64,000 bases of DNA from Paenibacillus agilis (GCF_007786455.1 NZ_VNJK01000001.1:2573765-2637764); one strand, 5' to 3'; positions 26,212-35,782 are shown, counted from the first letter of the stretch. Notes: generated from the sequence alone by a model not told the origin. Numbers and translations: made by a program.

Positions 26212-27025
26212 GAAAATTTTTAATTATCAGCTACTTACTCGGTTAGAAGACACGGGTACATTTGTCGTCACCGCTCATGAACGATCATGGTTGAAGACAA
26301 TGCTAGAACATCCGGAAGCAAACGAGGCATTTACAGCAAACACACTACTCAAGTTGAAACAAATGCTGAGTACTGATATATTCATGGATACCTCTGAATA
26401 CTTAATTGAGAAAGCAAGAAGTCAAGAGAAGCACGTCTATCACCCACTTCTTCGTCCATTGCGTCGGCTCATTTCAGATAGAAAGGGAATGAAGATAAGC
26501 TTTATCGTCAAGGATGGCCGAAAAAATGTAGAGCAAAGAGGATTCCCTTATAAACTGGAGTACTCTATGGTGAAGCGAGAATGGTACTTGTTATGGTTCC
26601 ATATGCGACATCGTGCCTTTATGAGTACAAAAATAGACCAAATTACTTCTTTTTCCGAACAGCCAATATCACCTGAAACGGCTGAGCAAATACTAGAAAA
26701 GTTGTCCCTCATTCAACATGCGCGCAAAACTGAAGTATACATCGAAGTTGTACGTGACTACAATCAAGAGCTATCCCGAATCATGTACGCCTTTTCCTGC
26801 TTTGAGAAGGCCGTGGATTATGACGAGGAACAAGATAAGTACCATGTAAGAATCCGTCTGCTTAGAGATGAATATGAGTTTCTATTATCCAAGATTCGAT
26901 TTCTCGGCAAACGTGTTCGTGTGATAAAGGGCGATTATTTGAAGAAACGAATGCTGGAAGCTTCAACAAAGACTTTGGCTCGATATGGTATTGAGGCGAT
27001 GCAGCCAGAACCGATAGAGTCCTGA
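26189..27025 (+). CDS. WYL-domain protein without clear HTH
   Basis: The 278-residue protein carries a WYL-type core (about 95-160: LRRLISDRKGMKISFIVKDG; LEYSMVKREWYLLWF) and a WYL C-terminal extension (about 175-270). The N-terminal 90 residues are helical but show no convincing DNA-binding helix-turn-helix. It overlaps the first WYL gene by 23 bp. AAGGAG precedes ATG 26189 by only 4 bases, so the ATG at 26198 is also possible. It probably forms a hetero-oligomer with the first WYL protein, with one subunit giving DNA contact and both binding ligand. This is inference from pairing. Confidence 0.8.
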   Translation: MRIMNPFEKIFNYQLLTRLEDTGTFVVTAHERSWLKTMLEHPEANEAFTANTLLKLKQMLSTDIFMDTSEYLIEKARSQEKHVYHPLLRPLRRLISDRKGMKISFIVKDGRKNVEQRGFPYKLEYSMVKREWYLLWFHMRHRAFMSTKIDQITSFSEQPISPETAEQILEKLSLIQHARKTEVYIEVVRDYNQELSRIMYAFSCFEKAVDYDEEQDKYHVRIRLLRDEYEFLLSKIRFLGKRVRVIKGDYLKKRMLEASTKTLARYGIEAMQPEPIES

Positions 27026-27072
27026 TTAAATTGTGAGTAAATGTAGTATTCAGCTAATTTCAAGAAAATAGG

Positions 27073-27107
27073 AAGGCCGCTGGTTCAATTAATGCCAGCG
27101 GTCTTCT
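27073..27107 (+). terminator. Terminator after WYL genes
   Basis: AAGGCCGCTGG and CCAGCGGTCTT form the stem, followed by a T-rich stretch. Confidence 0.85.
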
Positions 27108-27237
27108 TATTAATCTACATCAATTACTTCCCATTTCCTTTGAGGAATAAGGATCAGCAAATTAGACTTAGATGTTGCGAGCATCTCCAAGCTTCTTGTA
27201 GCATGCAAATTCTTTTCCTGGGTCTACTGTAGCTGTT

Positions 27238-28182
27238 TTAAAGACTGCTGCCGGATAAAAGCTGCTGCTGCACGCCTTGCTTCCGGCCCAAATAATTCGC
27301 TCCTACTACGCCTGCAATAATAAGCACAGAGCCAATAAGATGGTACACTGTTATCTCCTCACCCAAGAACATCGCTCCTGCCACCATCGAAACGATCGTT
27401 GATAGATTCGAGAACACACTCATTTTTGAGGCTTCCATTTTCGATAAAATATAGTTCGCTGCCAACGCTGTTCCTAGTGAAGATACGATACCTAGAAATA
27501 GAATCGAGACGATAAATGTGCTGTTTGTGATTGGAGCCAGAAAACGATCTGTTGTTCCAGCACCAATATGCTGAATCATCGAAATGACTAGGAACGTAAC
27601 AAACCCTACTCCCAGCATCAGATAAGTAAGTTCTGCAGGACTAAACTGCTTTGAGAGCGATCTCGCCATTACGCTGTAGCCAGCAAAAGCAACACATGTC
27701 ATAAACAATAGAAGCAATCCAGTCACATTCGAGAAGTCGATGGTGCTGCCCATCATTACGAAAATAAATACAACGCCGAAAACAGACAAGAATATCGATA
27801 GTTTTTGCAGCAAAGACGTTTTTTCTTTCAAAAATATCGAAGCAAGTATTAACGTTACAACAGGCGTGCAAGCATATAGAATTCCACCTTCTGCCGAGCT
27901 AGCGTACTGAAGTCCAAATGCTTGCAAAGTGAAAAATCCTAACGGGTACATCAAGGAAAGCAGCAGCGCTTTATACAGCGCCTTCCCCCGATATTGAAGC
28001 TTAATCCAGCCGAATGCTACTGGTATTGACATCACAATAAACGAAGCGGCAAAGCGATAAGTCAGTGTGTCTAACGGTGCTGCGTAGTCCAATGTAACTT
28101 TAGCAAATAAAAACGAAAATCCAATAATAACGGCATTCAACACAGCCAAAATATAAGCAAGCTTGATTTCTGTTCTGTTCAT
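27238..28182 (-). CDS. EamA/DMT family transporter
   Basis: The 314-residue protein has ten predicted membrane helices in two five-helix EamA repeats (PLDTLTYRFAASFIVMSIPV; LGTALAANYILSKMEASKMS). EamA proteins export amino acids, metabolites or drugs. GAGGGAGA precedes the ATG. It is divergent from a MocR-type regulator with a palindromic operator in between; DMT/MocR pairs are common and the exporter is the likely target. Confidence 0.9.
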   Translation of the reverse strand: MNRTEIKLAYILAVLNAVIIGFSFLFAKVTLDYAAPLDTLTYRFAASFIVMSIPVAFGWIKLQYRGKALYKALLLSLMYPLGFFTLQAFGLQYASSAEGGILYACTPVVTLILASIFLKEKTSLLQKLSIFLSVFGVVFIFVMMGSTIDFSNVTGLLLLFMTCVAFAGYSVMARSLSKQFSPAELTYLMLGVGFVTFLVISMIQHIGAGTTDRFLAPITNSTFIVSILFLGIVSSLGTALAANYILSKMEASKMSVFSNLSTIVSMVAGAMFLGEEITVYHLIGSVLIIAGVVGANYLGRKQGVQQQLLSGSSL

Positions 28183-28307
28183 ACATTTTCTCCCTCTCTG
28201 TCTTCTATATAAGCAATAACGAGGACCGAGTCATAACGACACATCCGATTTCCGTTATGTTTCACGATACAATAAGTTTGACTGGCAACCGAGATACAAA
28301 TTGCACA

Positions 28308-28323
28308 ACTGTATCGATACAGT
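28308..28323. promoter_or_regulatory. 16-bp palindromic operator candidate
   Basis: ACTGTATCGATACAGT is a perfect palindrome in the 281-bp gap between the divergent DMT exporter and MocR regulator genes. MocR proteins bind repeated or palindromic sites in such gaps. The rest of the gap shows nothing else clear. Confidence 0.55.
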
Positions 28324-28463
28324 CATATCGGTTATGGCTGTCAGAAAGGAATGAACATGGTAACATACATACAAGGACGAAAGCGAACACCTTTCACTTT
28401 CCTCACATACGGATTTACATGAATGAATGCTAAAGGATAAAGGGCATACATAGAGGAGCATTT

Positions 28464-29804
28464 ATGAAAAAACATCAAGCTATTACTGCGGATATCGAAT
28501 CTAAAATTCGAGACGGACATTACAAATCAGGCCAGAAGCTGCCATCTGTTCGCCAAGCCATGCAAATATATCATTGCAGCCAAAGCACGATCACGCAGGC
28601 CTATACAGAGCTTGAACAACGCCACGTGATTTATACGATTCCCCAGAGCGGTTACTATGTAGTAGATCGATTCTGCTCCGATCAAACTAACAGAGGCGGT
28701 TTCAATGACGGGATTGACTTTTCATCTGCCTCGCCTGATCTACATTTATTCCCGTATCGAGACTTCCAGCATTGTATAAACAAAGCAATCGATACGCATA
28801 AATACAACTTATTTACTTATGGCCATCCACAAGGGCTTTGTTCCCTGAAACAAGCACTAATATCGCTCTTAGCAGATGATCAAGTATTTGCACGCACTGA
28901 ACAAATTATAGTTACGTCTGGCATTCACCAAGCATTAGAAATTGCAGCAAGAATGCCATTTCCGAATCAAGGCTCCACCGTACTTGTCGAACAACCTAGC
29001 TACGATCTTTTTTTACGCTACTTAGAAAGAGAAGAAATACCTGTTCGCGGAGTTGCACGCACGGCACAAGGAATCGACTGGCAAGCACTAGAGGAAGCAT
29101 TCAGCAGCGGCGAGATCAAGTTCTTCTACACGATGTCACGCTGCCAAAACCCGCTCGGCACCTCTTACAGCACCGAAGAAAGACGCAAGCTAGCCAAGCT
29201 TGCCAGCACCTACGATGTGTATATTGTCGAAGATGACTATATGGCAGATCTGGGGGTTAACCGACAATTTGATCCTATTTATTCGTACAATCAAAGTTCA
29301 CACGTCATTTATTTGAAGAGCTTCTCTAAAATGATTTTCCCAGGATTAAGACTCGGCGTTGCTGTTCTTCCTGAGCATTTGGTAGAAACATTCCAATCGT
29401 ACAAAAGTTACGGTGATACTTCCCTTTTATCTCAAGCGGCACTCGAAGTATATATCCGAAATGGCATGTATCAACGTCACAAGCAGCTTCTAAGCAAAGA
29501 ATACAGCAGCCGTATGCAAGCACTTCATGCGACAGTTAAGCACTATAACGAGAAAGGACTTGTACAGCTTGCAGATACACATTCAAGCATGTATACGCAA
29601 TTCAAATTACCGCTAACGATCAATATGGATCAACTCATAAAGCGACTCGCCTCAAAGCATATTACAGTTGCACCTGGGAACCCCTTCTACTTGTCTAGCT
29701 GGCTGAAACGGGAAAAGTTTCTACGAATGAGCGTATCAAGAACACCTCTTGAACATATTGATCAAGGTATAAAGGGCATTATGGAAGAAATACAACGAGG
29801 GTAA
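28464..29804 (+). CDS. MocR/PdxR-type regulator (GntR HTH plus aminotransferase fold)
   Basis: The 446-residue protein joins a GntR winged helix (1-75, SGQKLPSVRQAM and CSQSTITQAYTELE) to a type I aminotransferase-like domain (85-446). The PLP lysine is in YLKSFSKMIFPGLRLG, and the conserved Asp/Tyr pair in VEDDYMADLG. MocR proteins use PLP as a sensor, not a catalyst. SD AGAGGAG lies 7-9 bases before the ATG. It probably regulates the divergent EamA exporter and itself. Confidence 0.92.
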   Translation: MKKHQAITADIESKIRDGHYKSGQKLPSVRQAMQIYHCSQSTITQAYTELEQRHVIYTIPQSGYYVVDRFCSDQTNRGGFNDGIDFSSASPDLHLFPYRDFQHCINKAIDTHKYNLFTYGHPQGLCSLKQALISLLADDQVFARTEQIIVTSGIHQALEIAARMPFPNQGSTVLVEQPSYDLFLRYLEREEIPVRGVARTAQGIDWQALEEAFSSGEIKFFYTMSRCQNPLGTSYSTEERRKLAKLASTYDVYIVEDDYMADLGVNRQFDPIYSYNQSSHVIYLKSFSKMIFPGLRLGVAVLPEHLVETFQSYKSYGDTSLLSQAALEVYIRNGMYQRHKQLLSKEYSSRMQALHATVKHYNEKGLVQLADTHSSMYTQFKLPLTINMDQLIKRLASKHITVAPGNPFYLSSWLKREKFLRMSVSRTPLEHIDQGIKGIMEEIQRG

Positions 29805-29887
29805 CTATGAACGACATCCCCCACTCAAAAAAACGCAGTAACAGCAAAAATAAGCATAGTAACGGAATAGATGCATACATCTACCGC

Positions 29888-29960
29888 AAAAATCCCCTTT
29901 AAGCATGCATGCTGCAACGACATCATCTCGATGCGTCAGCTGCAAGGCCTAAAGGGGATT
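29888..29960 (-). terminator. Terminator of the exopolysaccharide operon
   Basis: On the minus strand, AATCCCCTTTA pairs with TAAAGGGGATT across a loop of about 50 bases, followed by TTTTT. The loop is long but the stem and T-run are good. It lies just beyond the operon's last stop. Confidence 0.6.
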
Positions 29961-29981
29961 CATTATGTTCTTTATCAGAAA

Positions 29982-30836
29982 CTACACATCATACTCCAAC
30001 TGTTTTCTTGCCTGCCCAATAAAGTCGAGCGGTGTCGTTACCGTCTCCGCATCGTACTCAATCGCGCCAATAATCAAATCCAAATCAATTTTATATTTGC
30101 CTGTAGACTCAACCGCATTAAATGAAGCGACTTTATCCTTAATTCGATTGATAACGATATTAGCCCCTTCACGATCAGTGAACAGCAGCAGCCCCCATGT
30201 CGGATCATCGGAATTCAGCATATACAAGGAGTCATTCATACGTATGCTCGTCTCACTCAATTTGGACAAATCGTAAATCAGGTCGGTCATTTGCTCTCTG
30301 GTGACCATCTGCTTCAATTCATCCCAATATCTTACCTTTACAACGAGCAGCGTAAGCTCTATTTGATATCGCTTGGATAACGCCATAAATATCGTTGCGT
30401 CCTTTTGGAAAGATCGACTATTTTTCAGATCTGTATTTTCATCCATTGTCGCTAACGATTGATTTTTCTTAAGCAGCTGAGCATTCTCTGCCTGCATCTT
30501 CTGGTTGCTAAACGTGATCATCCACGCAACAAGCGTAAATACAGGTGTCATGATCAGCCAGAAATAATGATGCCCTTCCAGGACACTGCCCTGTACGATC
30601 GTTTGATACAGCGTGAATGTACCGTAACCGAAAATAAACAGAACATTTAGGATAAGCCCGATGGTCAGCGACGTAAAGTACGTAATAATCGCAGCGAGCA
30701 AAGCCACATTTAACAAAATAATATTCAAAATATAGCGGTTCGGATCTCCCGCAATGAATACGATACTGACAAACGTGATGACGATCCACAGCAAGAAAGC
30801 TCCATCGGACAGCAGACTACCTTGATTACGTTTCAT
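29982..30836 (-). CDS. ydaK: YdaK-like membrane protein with degenerate GGDEF (c-di-GMP receptor)
   Basis: The 284-residue protein has four to five N-terminal membrane helices (to about 115) and a GGDEF-fold domain (about 130-284). The catalytic GGDEF is replaced by NSDDP, so it should not make c-di-GMP. The inhibitory-site motif RxxD survives as RMND five residues upstream at canonical spacing, so it can probably still bind c-di-GMP. B. subtilis YdaK has the same design and switches on the yda exopolysaccharide machine. It is last in the operon; its ATG overlaps the BcsB-like gene by 11 bp and follows ACGGAGG. Here it follows ydaN, whereas in B. subtilis it follows ydaJ. Confidence 0.85.
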   Translation of the reverse strand: MKRNQGSLLSDGAFLLWIVITFVSIVFIAGDPNRYILNIILLNVALLAAIITYFTSLTIGLILNVLFIFGYGTFTLYQTIVQGSVLEGHHYFWLIMTPVFTLVAWMITFSNQKMQAENAQLLKKNQSLATMDENTDLKNSRSFQKDATIFMALSKRYQIELTLLVVKVRYWDELKQMVTREQMTDLIYDLSKLSETSIRMNDSLYMLNSDDPTWGLLLFTDREGANIVINRIKDKVASFNAVESTGKYKIDLDLIIGAIEYDAETVTTPLDFIGQARKQLEYDV

Positions 30837-32919
30837 CGTTCTGCCTCCGTTTCTTTCTATATTTGCGAATCAGGAATATAAGCGATACGAGAATGAGCAC
30901 GATGATGAGCATAACGGCAACCATAAAGCCAAGCACATCGCTGCGCTCCATAATATTGCTCACAAGTGATTGTTCATTTTGCTCGGCCTGCTGCTTAAAG
31001 CGATGGGCAAATACTTGTCCATCTTTATCTGCAGCTACACTGTCGCCAAATACTTTCCACTTCTGTTCTTCGCTGCCGAGCAGCTTGGAAGCCAAATAAT
31101 AATATTCGGAGCTTGCTCCAGTAACCGCTAATAACCCATGGCCGTCTTTATACGGAGATTCAATGAGCTGCAGCGTTCCCAAGCGTTTGCCGTAATCTTG
31201 ATCGATGCTCATCTTTTCATTGGAGATGAATCCAGCACCATCCGCAGCGTACTGGAAATAAAGCTTAGCATTCTGATCACGGATTACTTTATTATTTGCA
31301 TAGCTGCCGATAGCAATGACATTATAATTCGTCAGCTCACTTCCAGCCACTGTATCCTCATAGAAGTGAATATTACCTGTATTGCCTTCTGCATACTGCC
31401 CTAGAAGATTAAATAGATTAGAAAGCGCCAAATACGTATAGTTATCTCGTTCCTTCGGCATAACAACAGCAACTTGATTGAAGCTGCCATCGCGTAAAAA
31501 CGGACTCGGGTAATTGTTGAATAACAATTCTGTCTTGTCCTTCGTATTCAATTGCAGCATAGAATCCTTAGTAATGTAAGCCCATGGCATCTCATCCTGT
31601 GGTCGAATACATGTGCCATGCTTCATTTCCAAATCAAATGCCACTGTAACCATAAAGTTACCTGAGATATCGAGATTTTTAGGTATTGTCAATGTAAGCG
31701 TGTCACTATTCGCCAACTCAGAAGTCAGCTTCTTGCTGCCTATTGGCTTATCATTCACATAAACCGTTACCATAGAGCGATCGAAGTCTAGATTTTTGGC
31801 GTAGCGCATATCAAGACTAATTTTGCTTGCATCCGCAATAGAGCGGTTAGCCGGCAATGCAATAAAGTAACTTTTCTCTTGACGCATAGGCCCTTTTACT
31901 TCATCGCCAGTCTCAGTCAATGTTACTTGTTTGCTCACATTAACGGCCGCAGTATTAACATCCGTGCTCTCAGTTACTATTTTTGAAGACCCATTCATTT
32001 GCATAATGAGCTCTTGATTTGCGATTAAACGGCCTGCTTTAACAAGCATATTCGCATCTTGAGAAGTAACAACAAGCGTTGGTTTTCCAGACCAGCTCAC
32101 AACTTGAATAAGCGCTTGCTTGCTCAGATCCTGCTGTTCCAAGGATGTTTTGAGCACAGCTGGCAATTGATCATAAAGAGCTACAGCTACGATCCATTTT
32201 TTATGATCCATTGATGCTGCATCAAATTTTTGTATCGGAATTGTATCGCTCTTCAGTCGATTGGATTTTGCGAAACCAGACAATGCATGCACAGCTGCTT
32301 CCAGTTCTGAAGAACTGCTTTGCTCAGGTACCACAATCACATTGGAATCGGCACGAATGGTGTCCATTCCCGTGAATCGCGCATTAAAGTCTCGTATGCT
32401 GCCGCTAAATGCTTCTGTATCGTACTTTACGGCAACCGTAGATGTCTTATAAATTTCCAACCAATTATCGTGTCGATCTGGCGGAACACATATTTGATCA
32501 TTAATAGTCGTCTGAATACTACCTGTCACTGATAGCGTATTGTTGCCCTTCACAAGCAATTCTGCAGGAACGACAACCGCCAACTGCTGTTTCACTTGAT
32601 CAGCAACTTTAGGACGGAATGAATAGAACTTGGTTCCATTCATCGATAACGTAACACTGGATCGATCGTTGATCGCTAACTGTGATGCTTTGTAATCCAA
32701 TGTAATGGTTGCATTTTTTGCTTTCCAAAAAGGCTCTGTTTGAAATTGAAAATGTTTGGACGTCATCGCACCCGACAACGACGTGTTCGTATTCGTCATC
32801 GGTGTCTCGTACACCTTTACATTGCTAACTTCAGCAGCAGTAACTGCCATCGGCTGAACAAGCTGTACAAGCAGCATACATATACAAGTGATGCCGATAA
32901 GTAGGCTTCTTCTCATCAC
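30826..32919 (-). CDS. ydaN: YdaN-like / BcsB-like polysaccharide synthase accessory protein
   Basis: The 697-residue protein has a signal peptide (LLIGITCICMLLVQLVQPMA then VTAAE), a large extracellular beta-rich body with two carbohydrate-binding-like units (VTLSMNGTKFYS and VTVYVNDKPIGS strands with ACVxP-type loops such as DQICVPPDRHDNW and TCIRPQDEMPW) and one C-terminal helix (VMLIIVLILVSLIFLI) with a basic tail. This is the BcsB layout of cellulose-type synthases, which guides the chain leaving the membrane enzyme. It lies between the synthase gene (16 bp) and the GGDEF gene. Confidence 0.88.
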   Translation of the reverse strand: MMRRSLLIGITCICMLLVQLVQPMAVTAAEVSNVKVYETPMTNTNTSLSGAMTSKHFQFQTEPFWKAKNATITLDYKASQLAINDRSSVTLSMNGTKFYSFRPKVADQVKQQLAVVVPAELLVKGNNTLSVTGSIQTTINDQICVPPDRHDNWLEIYKTSTVAVKYDTEAFSGSIRDFNARFTGMDTIRADSNVIVVPEQSSSSELEAAVHALSGFAKSNRLKSDTIPIQKFDAASMDHKKWIVAVALYDQLPAVLKTSLEQQDLSKQALIQVVSWSGKPTLVVTSQDANMLVKAGRLIANQELIMQMNGSSKIVTESTDVNTAAVNVSKQVTLTETGDEVKGPMRQEKSYFIALPANRSIADASKISLDMRYAKNLDFDRSMVTVYVNDKPIGSKKLTSELANSDTLTLTIPKNLDISGNFMVTVAFDLEMKHGTCIRPQDEMPWAYITKDSMLQLNTKDKTELLFNNYPSPFLRDGSFNQVAVVMPKERDNYTYLALSNLFNLLGQYAEGNTGNIHFYEDTVAGSELTNYNVIAIGSYANNKVIRDQNAKLYFQYAADGAGFISNEKMSIDQDYGKRLGTLQLIESPYKDGHGLLAVTGASSEYYYLASKLLGSEEQKWKVFGDSVAADKDGQVFAHRFKQQAEQNEQSLVSNIMERSDVLGFMVAVMLIIVLILVSLIFLIRKYRKKRRQNDET

Positions 32920-32935
32920 ACGCTTCTCTCCTATC

Positions 32936-34186
32936 TTAAAAACGTTCCGTTTTGTACCATTTCACTTCGCGCTTGAAAATTTGGTCCTTTACATACGCAT
33001 ATAATCCATACGCTGCCACGACCATCCACATCTGGCAATAGGACACATACATAAGCAGTATGATCCATAAGTTGGAGAGGCGCATCTCACCTTTTTCCGT
33101 GATGATCGTAATAAATGTCCCCGTAACGAATAGCGTTATCGCAAGCAACCATAAGAACAAGCTAAGTCCAGCAATCGTTGTATGAACATAACCCAAAGCA
33201 TGTAAGATGAGTAAAATATCAGACATCACTAATGACGTTAACAGCAAGAAGTAGATCGATAAGAAATATAAAATATCAAAACGAATCCTTTTGGCTGAAC
33301 GGTTAAAGAGCAGCGGTATGTTTTTCACGATCACATAAATATTTCCCTTTGCCCAGCGAGTGCGCTGCTTGAACCACACTTTGAGCGTTTGCGGCTCCTG
33401 TTCCCAAGTAACGGCCTTAGGTTGAAATTTAATCCGGTAGCCCATCATGTAAATACGGAAGCTGATCTCCGTATCCTCTGCGATTGCTTTGACATCCCAA
33501 CCGCCAATCTCTTCAATGATGTGACGACGCATAATAAAGTTGGTGCCAGGAATGGTGCATAGTTTGAACAATTTCCATCGCCCTGCCTGCGCCATCCATT
33601 GAAACGATAACGTTTCAATGTTAATAAATCGTGTTAGCAAACTCGCGTCGCGATTTCGTGTACGGAACTTACCAATAACAGCGCCGAGCGAATCATCATT
33701 CATAATTTCGCCCACCAAATAACGAAGTGCTGTTTTCTCAGGTGTATTATCTGCATCATAAATAGCAATCAGCTCGCCTTTGCTGCGCTGAAATCCAATG
33801 TTCAAAGCATTGGATTTTCCTTTGCCCCCGGTAATCTTATCTGTATTAATAACGATTAGATTGCGACCAGGGTAGCGATCTTGCAGGTCTGCTAAGAGGA
33901 CGCTGCTGTTGTCTGATGAATTATCGTTAATGACGATAATCTCATATTTATGATGCGGATAGTCCAGGGCTAATAGTGACTCGACGGTCTTTATAATTAC
34001 CATTCCCTCATTATGCGCCGGAACCATAATGGTAACGAAGGGTGCTTCTCCTTTAATTGGAGGCACCTCTTCGCCTTCAATATCGATGTAATACAAGTAG
34101 CCTGCAATAATCAGCACCACATTGACTAGCAAGAGGGACCAAATACAAACCACGGCAATCATCATTAGTATATCTGCAATCGTCAT
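32936..34186 (-). CDS. ydaM: YdaM-like processive GT2 glycosyltransferase
   Basis: The 416-residue membrane enzyme is of the cellulose/hyaluronan synthase type. One N-terminal helix is followed by a cytosolic GT2 domain with VINDNSSDNS, DxD as YDADNT, acceptor-site AEDTEISF and QRTRWAKG (the QxxRW motif of processive enzymes), then three or more C-terminal helices. No PilZ domain is present, so c-di-GMP control must come from the YdaK-like protein. ATG 34186 follows GAGGAGG at 5 bases, which removes the apparent overlap with the upstream gene. The product is probably an extracellular beta-linked polymer of unknown sugar. Confidence 0.9.
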   Translation of the reverse strand: MTIADILMMIAVVCIWSLLLVNVVLIIAGYLYYIDIEGEEVPPIKGEAPFVTIMVPAHNEGMVIIKTVESLLALDYPHHKYEIIVINDNSSDNSSVLLADLQDRYPGRNLIVINTDKITGGKGKSNALNIGFQRSKGELIAIYDADNTPEKTALRYLVGEIMNDDSLGAVIGKFRTRNRDASLLTRFINIETLSFQWMAQAGRWKLFKLCTIPGTNFIMRRHIIEEIGGWDVKAIAEDTEISFRIYMMGYRIKFQPKAVTWEQEPQTLKVWFKQRTRWAKGNIYVIVKNIPLLFNRSAKRIRFDILYFLSIYFLLLTSLVMSDILLILHALGYVHTTIAGLSLFLWLLAITLFVTGTFITIITEKGEMRLSNLWIILLMYVSYCQMWMVVAAYGLYAYVKDQIFKREVKWYKTERF

Positions 34187-34196
34187 AGCGGCCTCC

Positions 34197-35750
34197 TCAT
34201 TTGAAATACTTACGTTTGTATAATCGGTGGCCAATTATGAAGAAGCCGCCAAACGCTACGATCGTCACCAAAATGATAACGATAAAAACTTTATTTTGGA
34301 CATTAAACCAACGTTCGAAGCTCTTTTGTTCTTTAGGCTTGTATTCATATTCCTCACTGACTTCCTCACGCGCACTTGCTAAATCAATCAGTTGGTCATT
34401 GATATATAACGAGCCTCCACTAGATCGAATCTTGTTCGCTTGTGTTACCACGCTATGATCCCCATACTTTAAGTCAGCGAATGTTACCCAACTGTCGCGG
34501 AGCCATTTCACGGCCTCATTCAATTCCTGCCCGTTATCATTGAAGTTGAATGTGATGGCTGTATTCATTGGAAAATCTGTGAGCGCTTTTTCCCTATACT
34601 CAAATTGCTCCAAAAAATCTAATTGCACGCTATATAAAGTAGATGGATACGACTTCGACGTATAAGCTTGCTCTTTATGTTTAATTTCTTCATTTCCAAA
34701 TAGGATAGCCGTATCAAATAGACCTAGTCCAGAGTTGGTAAAATACTGATCATAGGTCCAGTACATTTCCGCACCAAAACCTAGCGGAGCAACCCCCTGC
34801 TTAACCATTGCATCAATGAACATTTCAAAGCTGTTATTCAAATCGCGTTTAAGTGGACTCAAAATCGCTGATATTTCCGGCACATTTACCACTAGGTTTC
34901 CGTTACGCGACTGCACATATTTCAACGTCTCAAAGTAACGCTTCGTTGCTGGATAATCGAGATTGATAAAGATAGGTCTAACACTTACGACAAAAGGAAT
35001 CCCCGCTTCATACAGCTCGTCCGACAACTGCTCCAATCTTTCTAAATCAGAGAACGGGTATATTTCTTTAAACACTACATACGTATTGCTTTGCTGTGTC
35101 CATCCAAGCCAATCACGCAGCACATACCCAATCGCAAGTTCACTCAAGTTCCCTTTTTCAAAATAAGGAACATAGGCTATCCCATCATGACCGACTCCAA
35201 ATGGAGACTGACGTCCGCTTCTAGACGAGATAAGCCCATAAGGAGTGCCCCCGTGCGCTGTGATATACGTGAGTACCTCCGTTTGGATGGCCTGCTGTGA
35301 GAAATCGTCTATCGACAGTTTAAACGTGTCTTCATTTACTTGTGTCGTCTGTAAATTCAACTTGCTTTGGACCATAGCTGGCACATTCGTTCCAATATGT
35401 AAGTAGCTTCCTCTATATTGTGTAAAGTCTCTCACGAAATCTTGATTCGTTATCGCAATATCAGGTACGTTATGAATACCAATGACTTTCGTATACTGCT
35501 GTAAGTCACCTTGCTTGTAGTTATCATAAGATTGTAGCGTAACCGCAACACTATACGCAGCTAATACATGCTGAAGTGCTTCAACATTGCCTGATTTTGT
35601 TGTGCCCTTAGCCAAGCTATCATACAGCAGCAGTACGCGAACAGGCTTATCTGCCTCGGCATGAGCCGCGGGAGCAGGCACGATGGTGATCATGACAAGC
35701 AGCACAATCATAAGAAGCAGCAGTATTTTGTTTGTTGCTTTAAACAACAT
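34197..35750 (-). CDS. ydaL: YdaL-like DUF2334 protein
   Basis: The 517-residue protein has a signal peptide (VPAPAAHAEA), an extracellular DUF2334 domain related to polysaccharide deacetylases (VFKEIYPFSDLERLEQL, GIPFVVSVRPIFINLD) and one C-terminal helix (VFIVIILVTIVAFGGFFIIG) that anchors it with the active side outside. In B. subtilis YdaL is needed for the same polymer. It probably modifies the chain as it emerges, possibly by deacetylation, but I see no clear His-His-Asp triad for this. It lies 10 bp upstream of ydaM. Confidence 0.85.
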   Translation of the reverse strand: MLFKATNKILLLLMIVLLVMITIVPAPAAHAEADKPVRVLLLYDSLAKGTTKSGNVEALQHVLAAYSVAVTLQSYDNYKQGDLQQYTKVIGIHNVPDIAITNQDFVRDFTQYRGSYLHIGTNVPAMVQSKLNLQTTQVNEDTFKLSIDDFSQQAIQTEVLTYITAHGGTPYGLISSRSGRQSPFGVGHDGIAYVPYFEKGNLSELAIGYVLRDWLGWTQQSNTYVVFKEIYPFSDLERLEQLSDELYEAGIPFVVSVRPIFINLDYPATKRYFETLKYVQSRNGNLVVNVPEISAILSPLKRDLNNSFEMFIDAMVKQGVAPLGFGAEMYWTYDQYFTNSGLGLFDTAILFGNEEIKHKEQAYTSKSYPSTLYSVQLDFLEQFEYREKALTDFPMNTAITFNFNDNGQELNEAVKWLRDSWVTFADLKYGDHSVVTQANKIRSSGGSLYINDQLIDLASAREEVSEEYEYKPKEQKSFERWFNVQNKVFIVIILVTIVAFGGFFIIGHRLYKRKYFK

Positions 35751-35782
35751 GCCTTACCTCCCTTCGTTCGTCCTATACATTT

